The notes below the pieces were generated by a model. That model had not been told where the DNA came from. It ran no database searches and saw nothing but the letters and a program-made list of their open reading frames with translations. The translations under genes were made by a program, and so were the position numbers. This document shows positions 41,909-51,236 of a DNA stretch of 64,000 nucleotides, one piece after another. Origin of the DNA: Reichenbachiella sp. 5M10 (GTDB taxonomy: Bacteria; Bacteroidota; Bacteroidia; Cytophagales; Cyclobacteriaceae); NCBI RefSeq assembly GCF_002742335.1, contig NZ_MDGR01000007.1, positions 4,344,501 through 4,408,500 of the forward strand, in the 5' to 3' direction. Position 1 is the first letter of the stretch. Every line of letters starts with the position of its first letter.

Positions 41909-43450
41909 ATGAGAAATTTTGAGATACTTGATTGTACGCTACGAGATGGTGGATACTACACGGATTGGGATTTTGACAGAAAGGTAGTTAATACTTATCT
42001 AAACTCTATGAATTCTTTACCCATTGATTACATAGAGATTGGGTATAGATCAAAAAAAATGGAAGGTTATCTTGGCCAATATTTTTATTTGCCAGAGGAA
42101 ACTCTTTTCGCGATCAAGGAGAAACTTTCAAAGAAAATTGTAATCATTCTTAATGAGAAGAGTACAACTCCTGATCATGTTGATGATTTGTTATTACCAT
42201 GCAAAGGCATTGTAGACTTGGTTCGAATTGCTGTTGATCCTCAGAATGTTATTAGAGCTATTAAATTAGCAGTAGCGATTAAGAATATGGGATTTGATGT
42301 TGCATTTAATGTAATGTACATGTCGGAATGGAAAGGAGCCAAGAGCTTCCTTTCAGATATAAAAGAGACCAATGGAATTGTAGATTATTTCTATATGGTT
42401 GATTCTTTTGGAGGTGTATTTCCAAATGATTTAAAAGAGGTGTATCATTCTATTAAAGAACGTCTTAATATGAAGATCGGTTTTCATGGTCATAATAACC
42501 TTGAACTTGCGTTAATCAATACTCTGGAGGCTTTAAAACTAGGCGTTGACATAGTCGATTCTACTATTTTAGGTATGGGTAGAGGGGCAGGTAATTTAAA
42601 AACAGAACTCTTGTTAACTACGCTTAATTCAACAGAAAAATTAGAAGTAGAGTTTAACGCACTTTCAAAAAGTGTCGATGCTTTTGGGAATTTGCAAAAA
42701 GAGCATGAGTGGGGCACTAATCTTCCCTATATGGTTTCTGGGGCAAATTCATTGCCTCAAAAAGATGTAATGGATTGGATGACTAAAAGGTATTTCTCAT
42801 TGAACAGTATTATCAGGGCTCTTTCGAATAAATCAAAAGGCATAGAGGATAATGTGCGACTCAAAAATTATGATTTTTCAATAATGAAAGCGGATAAAGT
42901 TTTGATTATTGGTGGGGGGAGCACAGTCATTTCTCATATTAGTGTGATTCTTAAATTTTTAAAAGAGAATCCAGGTGTGACAGTGATTCATGCTAGTTCG
43001 AAGAATTCTCATGTTTTCAAGGAAATTTCTAATAAGCAAGTGTTTTGTTTGGTAGGAAATGAAGGGCATAGATTGGAAGAAGTTTTTGATGAATCAGGAA
43101 ATATAAATGGGTTATGCATTTTACCCCCTTTCCCAAGAGCTATGGGTACATATATTCCAAGTGCCCTTGCCCATAATGCGTATGAACTGAAGGGAATTGA
43201 TTTCACAGATCTATTTGATAATTCACACACGGCATTGGCTCTTCAGACATGCGTTGAAATGAAATCAAAGTATGTATATTTAGCTGGTTATGATGGGTAT
43301 GATGCAACTTCTCTTTCAAAAAGAGAAAAAGATCTCTTTATTGAAAACGAGTATCAGTTCAAAAAGGCCAAAGAAATGAATCTAAGTTTAATTAGTTTGA
43401 CTAGAACTCATTATGAAGAGTTGGAACAAAATAGCATTTATTCTTTATGA
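41909..43450 (+). CDS. DRE-TIM aldolase fused to Rossmann-like domain
   Basis: 513 residues from ATG 41909. The N-terminal half is a DRE-TIM metal-dependent aldolase: 'DCTLRDGG' (D8, T10, R12, D13), metal ligands in 'GFHGHNNLEL' (H193, H195) and 'GMGRGAGN' (222-229), as in 4-hydroxy-2-oxovalerate aldolase. Residues about 328-513 form a separate alpha/beta domain starting 'DKVLIIGGGSTV', probably Rossmann-like, with no recognised family. The next genes encode a CMP-sugar synthetase and a HAD phosphatase, so the enzyme may make a 2-keto-3-deoxy sugar acid from pyruvate and an aldehyde. The product is inferred. Confidence 0.75.
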   Translation: MRNFEILDCTLRDGGYYTDWDFDRKVVNTYLNSMNSLPIDYIEIGYRSKKMEGYLGQYFYLPEETLFAIKEKLSKKIVIILNEKSTTPDHVDDLLLPCKGIVDLVRIAVDPQNVIRAIKLAVAIKNMGFDVAFNVMYMSEWKGAKSFLSDIKETNGIVDYFYMVDSFGGVFPNDLKEVYHSIKERLNMKIGFHGHNNLELALINTLEALKLGVDIVDSTILGMGRGAGNLKTELLLTTLNSTEKLEVEFNALSKSVDAFGNLQKEHEWGTNLPYMVSGANSLPQKDVMDWMTKRYFSLNSIIRALSNKSKGIEDNVRLKNYDFSIMKADKVLIIGGGSTVISHISVILKFLKENPGVTVIHASSKNSHVFKEISNKQVFCLVGNEGHRLEEVFDESGNINGLCILPPFPRAMGTYIPSALAHNAYELKGIDFTDLFDNSHTALALQTCVEMKSKYVYLAGYDGYDATSLSKREKDLFIENEYQFKKAKEMNLSLISLTRTHYEELEQNSIYSL

Positions 43451-44175
43451 GATTAGTAATTATTATTCCAGCTAGACTAAAATCTACTCGATTGCCAGAA
43501 AAGCCATTGATAGATTTATGTGGTAAGTCAATGATTCAACGAACCTATGAAAGGTGTACGGAGGTTCTAGACGCTTCGGATGTATATGTAGCAACTGACA
43601 GTCAGAAAATTCAAGAACATTGTAAACAGCGAGACATTAACGTATTAATGACTGCTGAAGACTGTTTAACAGGCACTGATCGTGTAGCTGAAGCGGCCAA
43701 GCAGGTAGACGCTGATTACTATATTAATGTTCAGGGCGATGAACCTATAATTAGTCCTGATGATATACGAAAGATAATATCTAACCTGAGTAAGTATCCA
43801 GGAATGATTTTAAATGGTTATGCGGAAATTAAGAAAGAAGATGAATATCGCTCTCTTTCAATTCCCAAAGTCGTTTTTACGGCAAATGGAAACCTTATGT
43901 ATATGTCTCGATCACCAATACCTGGAAATAAGAAGAATGAATTTAATAGTGCGTATAAACAAATTTGTATATACGCATTTCCTAAAGGGATATTAGAGAA
44001 GTTCGCTAGGGCAAATGATAAAAGCTTCTTGGAAGGAATCGAAGATATTGAAATTTTGCGATTTGTTGAAATGGGAGATTCAGTGCAAATGATCGAACTA
44101 CTTGGTGATTCAATAGCAGTAGATACACCTGAAGATGTAAACAAAGTTTTAGAAAAAATAGGAAGAGGTGCTTAA
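43447..44175 (+). CDS. CMP-Kdo-synthetase-like cytidylyltransferase (KdsB family)
   Basis: 242 residues. It has the KdsB signatures 'IIPARLKSTRLPEKPL', 'YVATDS', 'GTDRVAEA', 'NVQGDEPIISP' and 'DTPEDVNKVLEKI'. The family activates 2-keto sugar acids (Kdo and relatives) as CMP-sugars. The surrounding operon lacks kdsA, kdsD or kdsC but has an aldolase and a HAD phosphatase, so the substrate may be a different ulosonic acid. The gene overlaps both neighbours by four to eight bases. Confidence 0.85.
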   Translation: MRLVIIIPARLKSTRLPEKPLIDLCGKSMIQRTYERCTEVLDASDVYVATDSQKIQEHCKQRDINVLMTAEDCLTGTDRVAEAAKQVDADYYINVQGDEPIISPDDIRKIISNLSKYPGMILNGYAEIKKEDEYRSLSIPKVVFTANGNLMYMSRSPIPGNKKNEFNSAYKQICIYAFPKGILEKFARANDKSFLEGIEDIEILRFVEMGDSVQMIELLGDSIAVDTPEDVNKVLEKIGRGA

Positions 44176-44821
44176 TATTAATTGTTATAATCTTATTATA
44201 TGGGATTTTGATGGTGTTATTCTGGATTCCAACGACATCCGTATTGAAGGTTTTAGGTTTATTTTTAGAGCGTTTGATGTTGATCAAGTAGAAAAGTTAA
44301 TTTCATACCACCAAGAGAATGGTGGTCTTTCTAGATACAACAAGATTCAGTATTTTTTTAATGACATATTATTTAAAGATATTTCTGAAAATGAGGTTTT
44401 AGAATATGCAAAAAAGTTTTCAAATTTTGTTACTAAGAAACTAACCAACCCTAATCTCCTGATAGGAGATTCTGTGTCCTTTATTAGGAATAATAGTGTT
44501 AATATTGAAATGCATGTAGCGTCAGGTTCTGATCATGAGGAATTAAGTAATCTTTGTAATGCTCTGGGTCTAACAAGTCATTTTAAGTCTATAAATGGCA
44601 GTCCTACAGTGAAGAATGAATTAGTAGCTCAAATTTTAAGCAGTTATAATGATGAGTTATCTCGAGTACTTTTAATTGGTGACTCGATAAATGATTATAC
44701 TGCCGCAGTAACAAACAGAATTCATTTTGCTGGATTTAATAATCCTGAGCTTAAGAATTTGAGTAATGAAAAAGCTGTTTTTTATATAGAAGGATTCAAC
44801 TATTTTGAGAAAGGTCAGTAG
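44168..44821 (+). CDS. HAD-family phosphatase
   Basis: 217 residues from a GTG that overlaps the cytidylyltransferase stop. Motif I is 'IIWDFDGVILDSN' (two Asp), motif II is in 'MHVASGSDHEE' and the terminal acidic motif is 'LLIGDSINDYTAA'. The helical cap after motif I makes it subfamily IA, unlike capless KdsC tetramers. It may dephosphorylate the aldolase product before cytidylylation. Substrate inferred from context. Confidence 0.8.
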   Translation: MLNINCYNLIIWDFDGVILDSNDIRIEGFRFIFRAFDVDQVEKLISYHQENGGLSRYNKIQYFFNDILFKDISENEVLEYAKKFSNFVTKKLTNPNLLIGDSVSFIRNNSVNIEMHVASGSDHEELSNLCNALGLTSHFKSINGSPTVKNELVAQILSSYNDELSRVLLIGDSINDYTAAVTNRIHFAGFNNPELKNLSNEKAVFYIEGFNYFEKGQ

Positions 44822-45992
44822 ATCTATTACCTCGGTGGTTCTTGACAGTTCTACAAGGTTGATGATGGTTCTTATATTGATTTATTATAAGTCAGAAATG
44901 CCTGATACTCGCTATGCACAGCTAGTTACATTTATTTCATATTCTACGGTTTTTCAGACCATTATTGATGCAGGCACAGTCACCTTAGGGCCAAGATATC
45001 ATATTTCTAGTTCATATAATATCTACTTATCCGACCTCATCATTTATCGTTTTGGCGGGCTGCTTTTGACAATTGGAATGATTTTTATTTTACAATTGCC
45101 AATTACTTTTGAGCTTTTAATATGGGCTGTATTCTATTTTTTTACCTCAGATTGGATATTCAAAGCGAGGTTGCAAATTTCGGAATGGAGTTTTATACTT
45201 TTTTTAGGCACTAGCGTTGGGATATTAACATCGATTGTTTTCATTGCTAACAATGAATATGTCATCTGGCTTCTTAGAGTGCTCCCTGCTTGTCTTGTTG
45301 CCGTTATTGGTTGGATTTTTAGTAAAGAAATTTGGATTGAGTTTTCTGTAAGAAAAAGAATAGCCATTAATCGAAATATATTGAACGACGTAATCAACTC
45401 AACTTCTGGTGCTTTGTTAAATAGACTTAATAGCAACTTGGGCTTTATTATTTCAGGTTTCTATTTACCTGCTAGTGCATTAAGCGAAATAGGTCTCACT
45501 TTAATAATATACAACTCAGTAAATATGTTAAAGGGTATTATTAATCAGTCTCTTTTCCCATTTGTGGTTTCATTATCGAAAAACATAAATATTCAGCGAG
45601 TCATGATTGTCAACCTACTTGTTTTTTTCATAGGAGGGGTTTCTTTTGTTGTTGGACTTAAGTTAATACTGATGTTAGAGATCGATATGCTAACACCTAT
45701 TACAAGTATATTTACAAAAGAGAGCCCCCATTCAATGATTTTTTTAATGGGTATTGTAACGTCTATTCTGCTTGCTTTTTTTAATTTTTCAGTATTGCAA
45801 GCAGTTGCTCCGTTAAAAGTAATTCGCATAATTGCTTTTACTAATTTCAGTTTTGTCATGGCGCTTTTAACAGGGTTTGTGGTATTTAAGATTCGATTCA
45901 ATGAATTTACATTGTGTAGTTTGTTTGTGGTAGAGTCTGTTTCTATGCTCCAGAGTTATTTTTTTATGGTTAAGTACCTAAATCGAATATGA
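44805..45992 (+). CDS. Wzx-like polysaccharide flippase
   Basis: 395 residues with about 10-12 hydrophobic segments and very few charged stretches, the size and pattern of polysaccharide flippases. The start is a TTG inside the HAD gene; the first ATG would fall within the first membrane helix, so the TTG, or another near-upstream codon, is more likely. It would translocate undecaprenyl-linked repeat units to the periplasm. Sequence conservation is low, as usual for Wzx, so the assignment rests on topology and neighbours. Confidence 0.75.
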   Translation: MRKVSRSITSVVLDSSTRLMMVLILIYYKSEMPDTRYAQLVTFISYSTVFQTIIDAGTVTLGPRYHISSSYNIYLSDLIIYRFGGLLLTIGMIFILQLPITFELLIWAVFYFFTSDWIFKARLQISEWSFILFLGTSVGILTSIVFIANNEYVIWLLRVLPACLVAVIGWIFSKEIWIEFSVRKRIAINRNILNDVINSTSGALLNRLNSNLGFIISGFYLPASALSEIGLTLIIYNSVNMLKGIINQSLFPFVVSLSKNINIQRVMIVNLLVFFIGGVSFVVGLKLILMLEIDMLTPITSIFTKESPHSMIFLMGIVTSILLAFFNFSVLQAVAPLKVIRIIAFTNFSFVMALLTGFVVFKIRFNEFTLCSLFVVESVSMLQSYFFMVKYLNRI

Positions 45993-47035
45993 TTCTTGCA
46001 GTAATAGGTAGTCCGTGGCAAGCATTGGTGTTAAAGGTATATCTAAGTATTTCTAATAGAGAAGAAGATGATGCGTATGTAATTTTTGAGAAAACAAATG
46101 ATTCAAGTTTAAATGCTTCACTGGAAGTGCTTGGAAACCAGCTCCACCCAGATCTAATCTTTGACTTTAAGGACTTCCGACCTGTTGATGTTATATTCGG
46201 AAGAGGCAGAATTAAGATACATCATCTACTCTCAAACCTTGACCTTGCCATGGTTGATACCCTTCTTGTGGCAAGTGAAAAAAATGAACTTGCCTATTTT
46301 TTAAATCTCCACCTTTCTAGATCTGTAAAAAGAGTAAAACTAGATGATGGCATATTAGATTACTTGCCAAAATTAGGAATTGACAAGAAGTGGACATACA
46401 AGTTAAGACTACTGTTAGGATATGGTATTTGGTATCGAAGACCTACCAATTTTAATGAGTTGTGTATGGTATTCCCGGAGTACTATAAATCGATTCTTAA
46501 TGAAAGTAATGCAAAATGTATTAATTTAAGGGATTATCGTGAGTTAATAATAAGGTTTCTGAAAAATGAAAAGGCAGAAATTTTTGCGGGAAAAAAGGTG
46601 TCTCTTGTTGTTGGCCAAGCTTTAAGTGAAGATAGTATTGTCAGTTTAAATGAGGAAGTAAATTTGTATGAGGAAATTTTTAAAGAAAAACATCAAAAGC
46701 ACGGTGAATTATATTTCAAACCTCATCCTCGAAGTAGCGATTGCAAGATTAAAAAAGTTGAAAAACTAGCTTCTGAATATGGTGTCCAAATTATAAGAAC
46801 AAAGTTTTCATTAGAGTCAATTTTTGCCAATAACAATGTAGAAAAGGCTTTTGGTCTATATTCTAATGCTATAATTTATAGTTTGGCTATTTTCGATATT
46901 AAATCTCATGTGCTTCTTGATATCCTTTTGAAAAACTCGACTTCCAGAAGATCTTTTTCTAAGGCTGTGTATATTAAGGATTTCATAGAGCGATTGAGAT
47001 TATTTTACAGAGACGTCTTTGACAAAAGGAAATAA
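45989..47035 (+). CDS. sialyltransferase-like glycosyltransferase
   Basis: 348 residues. The motif set of bacterial sialyl- and Kdo-type transferases is visible: an acidic D/E-D/E-G motif 'KLDDGILDY' (D119, D120, G121), an HP motif 'YFKPHPRSS' (H246, P247) and a later Ser-containing 'GLYSNAIIYS' (about 289-298). This is the layout of CMP-sialic-acid-using polysialyltransferase-type enzymes. Because the operon encodes a KdsB-like CMP-sugar synthetase, a CMP-ulosonic acid is the likely donor. The family level is inferred from motifs; overall similarity is not obvious. Confidence 0.65.
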   Translation: MILAVIGSPWQALVLKVYLSISNREEDDAYVIFEKTNDSSLNASLEVLGNQLHPDLIFDFKDFRPVDVIFGRGRIKIHHLLSNLDLAMVDTLLVASEKNELAYFLNLHLSRSVKRVKLDDGILDYLPKLGIDKKWTYKLRLLLGYGIWYRRPTNFNELCMVFPEYYKSILNESNAKCINLRDYRELIIRFLKNEKAEIFAGKKVSLVVGQALSEDSIVSLNEEVNLYEEIFKEKHQKHGELYFKPHPRSSDCKIKKVEKLASEYGVQIIRTKFSLESIFANNNVEKAFGLYSNAIIYSLAIFDIKSHVLLDILLKNSTSRRSFSKAVYIKDFIERLRLFYRDVFDKRK

Positions 47036-47059
47036 TAATGTTTTTTTAATAAACTAAAG

Positions 47060-48331
47060 ATGAAACCAGTACTTCAATTAAAGAGGCTAGTGATATTTGT
47101 TTTTGTATGCTCACTACTATTCACTTTTACTAATTTTATTTATCTGAGTGTTTCTTTCTTGCTTCTCACACCTTTCTTGCTTATTCTTCAATATAATTTG
47201 TTTAAATATAGGCAAAGTAAAGTGTTTGTATTTCTTCTGGTTTATGCTCTTATCGTTGTTCTTTCTGCATTGTTTTATGATCCATGGGCTTTTATGCAAT
47301 TTGACTTTTATAGAAGGGACGGGAATTTTCTAATTAGTTATATGCCAGTAATAATTTTGGGTTTATTTCCAATCAACTTTAATGTAAGTATTTATTTGAG
47401 ATTATTAATTTATATCACTGTAGTGATGTGTTTTGTGGCTGGCATAGTTCTCGGTGCGGATTCTGCTGGCGATTATCACTTTTTCTTTGTTGCTCACAAT
47501 GCAGCAGGTGGCTTTATCGGGGTTGTTTTTATGCTGAGCTTAGGCCAATACTTAAATAAACGTGAAAAGTCTTTTTTAATAACCTCAATACTATTGTTTG
47601 TTTTTTTGTGGCTTACCAAATCCCGTGGTTCAATTGTAGGAGTAGTTTTAGGTGTGGGGAGTTACCTTTACAATCAGAAATTTGATAAGCTAATTTTGAT
47701 GGCTTCAATTATTTTCATGGTTATCCTTCTTGTATACTCATTTAATGTTTGGAAGTCCATAGATCCGACAGGGCAAAAGGAGGGTAAAGAGGTTTCTTCT
47801 ATTGATTTAGGCGTAAGTAGGGGGGGGAATTTTATTCTGAGAATATTTTATCTCTGGCCTAGGGCAGTTGATAACTTTATTCATTCCCCTTTTCTAGGAA
47901 TAGGTTTTGCAAGTTATGATGATAAACCTTACGAGTACAAGGAAGTGGTTCCATATTTGTTAACCACCAAGACTAACCAGACAATAAAACATTCAGATTC
48001 TCATGCGCATAACTCATACCTTAACATACTAGCAGAGACAGGTTTTATTGGATTTTTCTTTTTTTTAGGATTCTTATACTATACGCGTAAATTTTTAAAG
48101 AGTAAAAAGTTAAATCCGGAGCTAAGAGCCTCGATGCTCTTAGCTTTCTGGATGATTATTTATTCGTCATATACAGAACACCGAATAATGACGCCTTCAC
48201 AAATGCTCCCATTCACCTTACTTTTTGGGATGATATTATCCCACTATAATTTTCAAAAGGTGTATTTTAAAAAAAAAGTACAATTAATAAAAGGAAAAAA
48301 CACACTTTCATGTAGAATATCGCCTAATTAG
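47060..48331 (+). CDS. Wzy/O-antigen ligase-type polymerase
   Basis: 423 residues with about ten hydrophobic segments. The large periplasmic loop after residue 225 carries 'SDSHAHNSYLNILAETGFIG', the conserved H-x-H-N-x-(Y/F)-L-x-x-x-x-x-x-G signature of the O-antigen ligase/polymerase family, and 'LTKSRGSIVGVVLG' lies upstream. It polymerises repeat units or ligates them. Starts 24 bases after the preceding stop. Confidence 0.85.
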   Translation: MKPVLQLKRLVIFVFVCSLLFTFTNFIYLSVSFLLLTPFLLILQYNLFKYRQSKVFVFLLVYALIVVLSALFYDPWAFMQFDFYRRDGNFLISYMPVIILGLFPINFNVSIYLRLLIYITVVMCFVAGIVLGADSAGDYHFFFVAHNAAGGFIGVVFMLSLGQYLNKREKSFLITSILLFVFLWLTKSRGSIVGVVLGVGSYLYNQKFDKLILMASIIFMVILLVYSFNVWKSIDPTGQKEGKEVSSIDLGVSRGGNFILRIFYLWPRAVDNFIHSPFLGIGFASYDDKPYEYKEVVPYLLTTKTNQTIKHSDSHAHNSYLNILAETGFIGFFFFLGFLYYTRKFLKSKKLNPELRASMLLAFWMIIYSSYTEHRIMTPSQMLPFTLLFGMILSHYNFQKVYFKKKVQLIKGKNTLSCRISPN

Positions 48332-48365
48332 TGTTCGGTAATTATATTTGTGGGATTAAAGAACA

Positions 48366-48908
48366 GTGAATTTAATTAAAAAGATGACTTTATATACTAG
48401 TATCAAGAAAGACCTTATAGCAATAAATGCCTATACAGGCATAAGCGTTATTATGGTCATTCTTTTTAATCGAGGATTTCATAGTCTTATTAGTTACAGA
48501 ATAGCCAACAGATTATGGAAAGCTAGAGTACTTATATTTCCTGCTTTTTTTACTAGGGTTATTCAAATTTTATACAGCATTGATATTGACTATAAATGCT
48601 ATATTGATGCAGGAGTAGTAATAATGCATGGTGACGGTATCGTCATTGGCAAGGGAGCAACAATTGAAGAGAATGTTATTATTTTTCATCAAGTTACATT
48701 GGGAAGGAGAAAATTTGGCGAACCAATACCAGATAATGACGGGTTTCCAACTATCGGTAGAGGTGTAGTTTTAGGTGCAGGAGCTAAGCTACTAGGTCCA
48801 ATATCAATAGGTTATGAGTCAATTATTGGCGCAAATACTGTTATCACAAAAAGTGTTCCACCATTGAGTACTGTAGTTACGTCAAAGCCAATAATTTTAG
48901 GTGGTTAA
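48366..48908 (+). CDS. CysE/WcaB-type hexapeptide acyltransferase
   Basis: 180 residues with an N-terminal helical part and a left-handed beta-helix ('DAGVVIMHGDGIVIGKGATI', 'VTLGRR', 'PTIGRGVVLGAGAKLLG', 'IIGANTVITKSVP'). The catalytic region 'HGDGIVIG' matches serine-acetyltransferase-like polysaccharide acetyltransferases. It likely O-acetylates the polysaccharide. The start is a GTG at 48366; ATG 48384 is also possible. Confidence 0.82.
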   Translation: MNLIKKMTLYTSIKKDLIAINAYTGISVIMVILFNRGFHSLISYRIANRLWKARVLIFPAFFTRVIQILYSIDIDYKCYIDAGVVIMHGDGIVIGKGATIEENVIIFHQVTLGRRKFGEPIPDNDGFPTIGRGVVLGAGAKLLGPISIGYESIIGANTVITKSVPPLSTVVTSKPIILGG

Positions 48909-48916
48909 TACGATTC

Positions 48917-48933
48917 AGCTTTTGTAAAAAGCT
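48917..48933 (+). terminator. weak hairpin after acyltransferase gene
   Basis: AGCTTTT-GTA-AAAAGCT, a perfect 7-bp stem nine bases after the stop. The following sequence lacks a T-run, so termination would be inefficient. It marks the 154-base gap before the next glycosyltransferase gene. Confidence 0.35.
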
Positions 48934-49062
48934 AGGTGAAGCCATACAATCACATTTTTTAATAAAAATCGTAGGTAGTGTAATATTTGTGTAATTTGCT
49001 TTTTAAATACCATCTGAACTTCTAAATATTGATACAGTTAATAAGACCTATTGTAATAAATT

Positions 49063-50121
49063 ATGATTGTAGTTAATGCACGATTTTTAACTCAGCAAAT
49101 AACAGGCGTACAGCGATTTGCAATAGAGATATGTAAAGAATTAGTACAAATCGATAATGATATAAAATTTGTATGTCCAAGGGGTGTAATACATAAAGAG
49201 ATATTTAGTTTATTTCAATGTAAAGTGATTGGAATAAATACTGGCTATCTGTGGGAACAAATAGATTTACCTGTTTTTTTAAAAAAGAATAAATCTCCTC
49301 TACTGCTAAATTTTTGCAATGTTGCACCTGTTTTTTATAAAAATAAAATAGCAATAATTCATGACTTAGCAGCATTTGCAAATCCCAAATGGTTTAGTTG
49401 GAAGTTTGTAATGAGCTACAAGATTATGATTCCTCTAATTTCAAAAACATCTAAAAAAATAGGTACGGTAAGTGAGTTCTCAAGGAAAGAGATAGTTAAA
49501 TACCTTAAAGTAAAAAGTGATAAAATATTTGTTGTTCCGAATGCGGTTTCATTTGAATTTTGTTCCCAATCATCTGATGATAAAAAGGTTGTTTCAGATA
49601 ATTATTTTTTAACTGTGGGTTCTTTGGATCCTAGGAAAAACTTTAATAGGTTGATCTACGCCTTTGGGAAATTTAAATATGACAACATCAAATTAAAAAT
49701 AGTGGGAAGTCCTAATAAAGTGTTCAAAGATAATAATGTAAGGGCTTATATCACGTCTGATCCAAGAATTGAGCTAACTGGTTATTTAACTGATAATGAG
49801 TTGGCTAATCTATATAAATCAGCAAAATTATTTATTTACCCCTCGTTATATGAGGGATTTGGGATTCCTCCTTTAGAAGCGATGTCTTTTGGTTGCCCAA
49901 CTTTAGTCTCTGACATTGGTAGTTTGCGTGAGGTATGCTCGGAAGCTTCTGCATATTTTAACCCATATGATGAGAAGGATTTATTGGATAAAATGGAACT
50001 CTGTTTGAGTAACAGAGAAATACGAACGAGCCTCACAGAAAAGGGTAGAGAAAGAATCAATAATTACAGTTGGCAATCTTCTGCTATCTTGATGAATAAA
50101 ATAATGAAAAGCCTTATATGA
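49063..50121 (+). CDS. GT4 family glycosyltransferase
   Basis: 352 residues with the GT-B fold. 'NARFLTQQITGVQRFAIEIC' at the N-terminus and C-terminal 'FLTVGSLDPRKNFNRLI' plus 'YPSLYEGFGIPPLEAMSFGC' with E-x7-E retaining chemistry identify GT4. It adds a sugar to the growing repeat unit from an NDP donor. A 154-base gap separates it from the previous gene. Confidence 0.9.
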   Translation: MIVVNARFLTQQITGVQRFAIEICKELVQIDNDIKFVCPRGVIHKEIFSLFQCKVIGINTGYLWEQIDLPVFLKKNKSPLLLNFCNVAPVFYKNKIAIIHDLAAFANPKWFSWKFVMSYKIMIPLISKTSKKIGTVSEFSRKEIVKYLKVKSDKIFVVPNAVSFEFCSQSSDDKKVVSDNYFLTVGSLDPRKNFNRLIYAFGKFKYDNIKLKIVGSPNKVFKDNNVRAYITSDPRIELTGYLTDNELANLYKSAKLFIYPSLYEGFGIPPLEAMSFGCPTLVSDIGSLREVCSEASAYFNPYDEKDLLDKMELCLSNREIRTSLTEKGRERINNYSWQSSAILMNKIMKSLI

Positions 50122-51236
50122 AAATAGCTATTGTTCATGATGATCTAATGCGAAGAGGAGGTGCTGAGCAGGTGGCATTAGCTCTACATAAGACTTTTCC
50201 AGACGCTCCCATATATACGCTATGTTATCAGCCAGAATTGACTTATCCAGAATTTAAGAATGCAGACATCCGTACGTCCATTTTTCAGAAATTCGTGAAA
50301 ACGGAGAAATGGATGAAATTGCTTTTTTATCCATTTGGTTTTTGGGCAATGCGTTTGTTGAAAATTAGAGGCTATGATAAGGTTATTTTGTCTTCAACAT
50401 ATGCTTCTAAATATGCCAGTATTGAGAAGGATACCAAGATTATTAACTATTGTCATAACCCTTTTAGGTTGGTTTGGTATCCAGAATCTTATCCAGAAGT
50501 AGAAGAAGCGTTTTTTCTAAAAAGGTTATTATACACTGTTGTGATTTCTAGGTTGAGATCAATCGACTATAAATATTCTAGGAAGAGTGATTTGACAATA
50601 GTCAATTCTAAAGTAGTTCAAAAACGGGTTGAAGAAGTATATGGGTTGACTGGAGCTCCTATAGTAAACCCTCCTGTCAATTTAGATAATTTTAGGCCTG
50701 TTGAAAAAAGTGAGAAAAGAGACCACTACTTGGTGGTTAGTCGTTTTGAGTATTATAAAAGGGTAGACTTAGTGATAGATGCATTTAATAACTTGAATCT
50801 TCCTTTGGTAATTATTGGCAATGGGACGTTAAAAAATGAACTTATTATAAGAGCGAATAAGAACATTATTTTTAAGCATAATCTTACGAAGGAGGAATTG
50901 CTGGAAGAGTATGCAAGGTCAAAGGCACTTATTTTTCCGCAGGAAGAGGATTTTGGTATTACTCCATTAGAGGCAAATGCCTCTGGCACTCCAGTGATAG
51001 CATATGGAAGAGGTGGAGTTACTGAAACTATGATTCCGTTGAATCAGCAAAAAATAAATGGGAATGCAACTGCTGTTTTTTTTGATGAGCAAAATGTTAA
51101 GAGCCTGACTCAAGCAGTTATAGAATTTACTAACAGTGAAAATTTCTTTGATCAAGAAGAATTAATTCTGAATGCAGCTAATTTCTCTGTTGATTCATTC
51201 TCAACGTCCATTATTTCATTGGTTAATGATGTATGA
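50118..51236 (+). CDS. GT4 family glycosyltransferase
   Basis: 372 residues of GT-B fold. Motifs are 'IVHDDLMRRGGAEQVALALH' at the N-terminus (donor loop), 'YYKRVDLVIDAF' and 'IFPQEEDFGITPLEANASGT' with the E-x7-E pair. It overlaps the preceding GT4 stop by four bases and is the last glycosyltransferase before the initiating transferase gene. Confidence 0.9.
   Translation: MKIAIVHDDLMRRGGAEQVALALHKTFPDAPIYTLCYQPELTYPEFKNADIRTSIFQKFVKTEKWMKLLFYPFGFWAMRLLKIRGYDKVILSSTYASKYASIEKDTKIINYCHNPFRLVWYPESYPEVEEAFFLKRLLYTVVISRLRSIDYKYSRKSDLTIVNSKVVQKRVEEVYGLTGAPIVNPPVNLDNFRPVEKSEKRDHYLVVSRFEYYKRVDLVIDAFNNLNLPLVIIGNGTLKNELIIRANKNIIFKHNLTKEELLEEYARSKALIFPQEEDFGITPLEANASGTPVIAYGRGGVTETMIPLNQQKINGNATAVFFDEQNVKSLTQAVIEFTNSENFFDQEELILNAANFSVDSFSTSIISLVNDV

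Noticed and set aside
43447-44175. The cytidylyltransferase as the lipid A KdsB
   Set aside because: Cannot be excluded, but it lies in an AT-rich capsule operon with an aldolase and without kdsA/kdsD/kdsC, so a capsule role is more likely.
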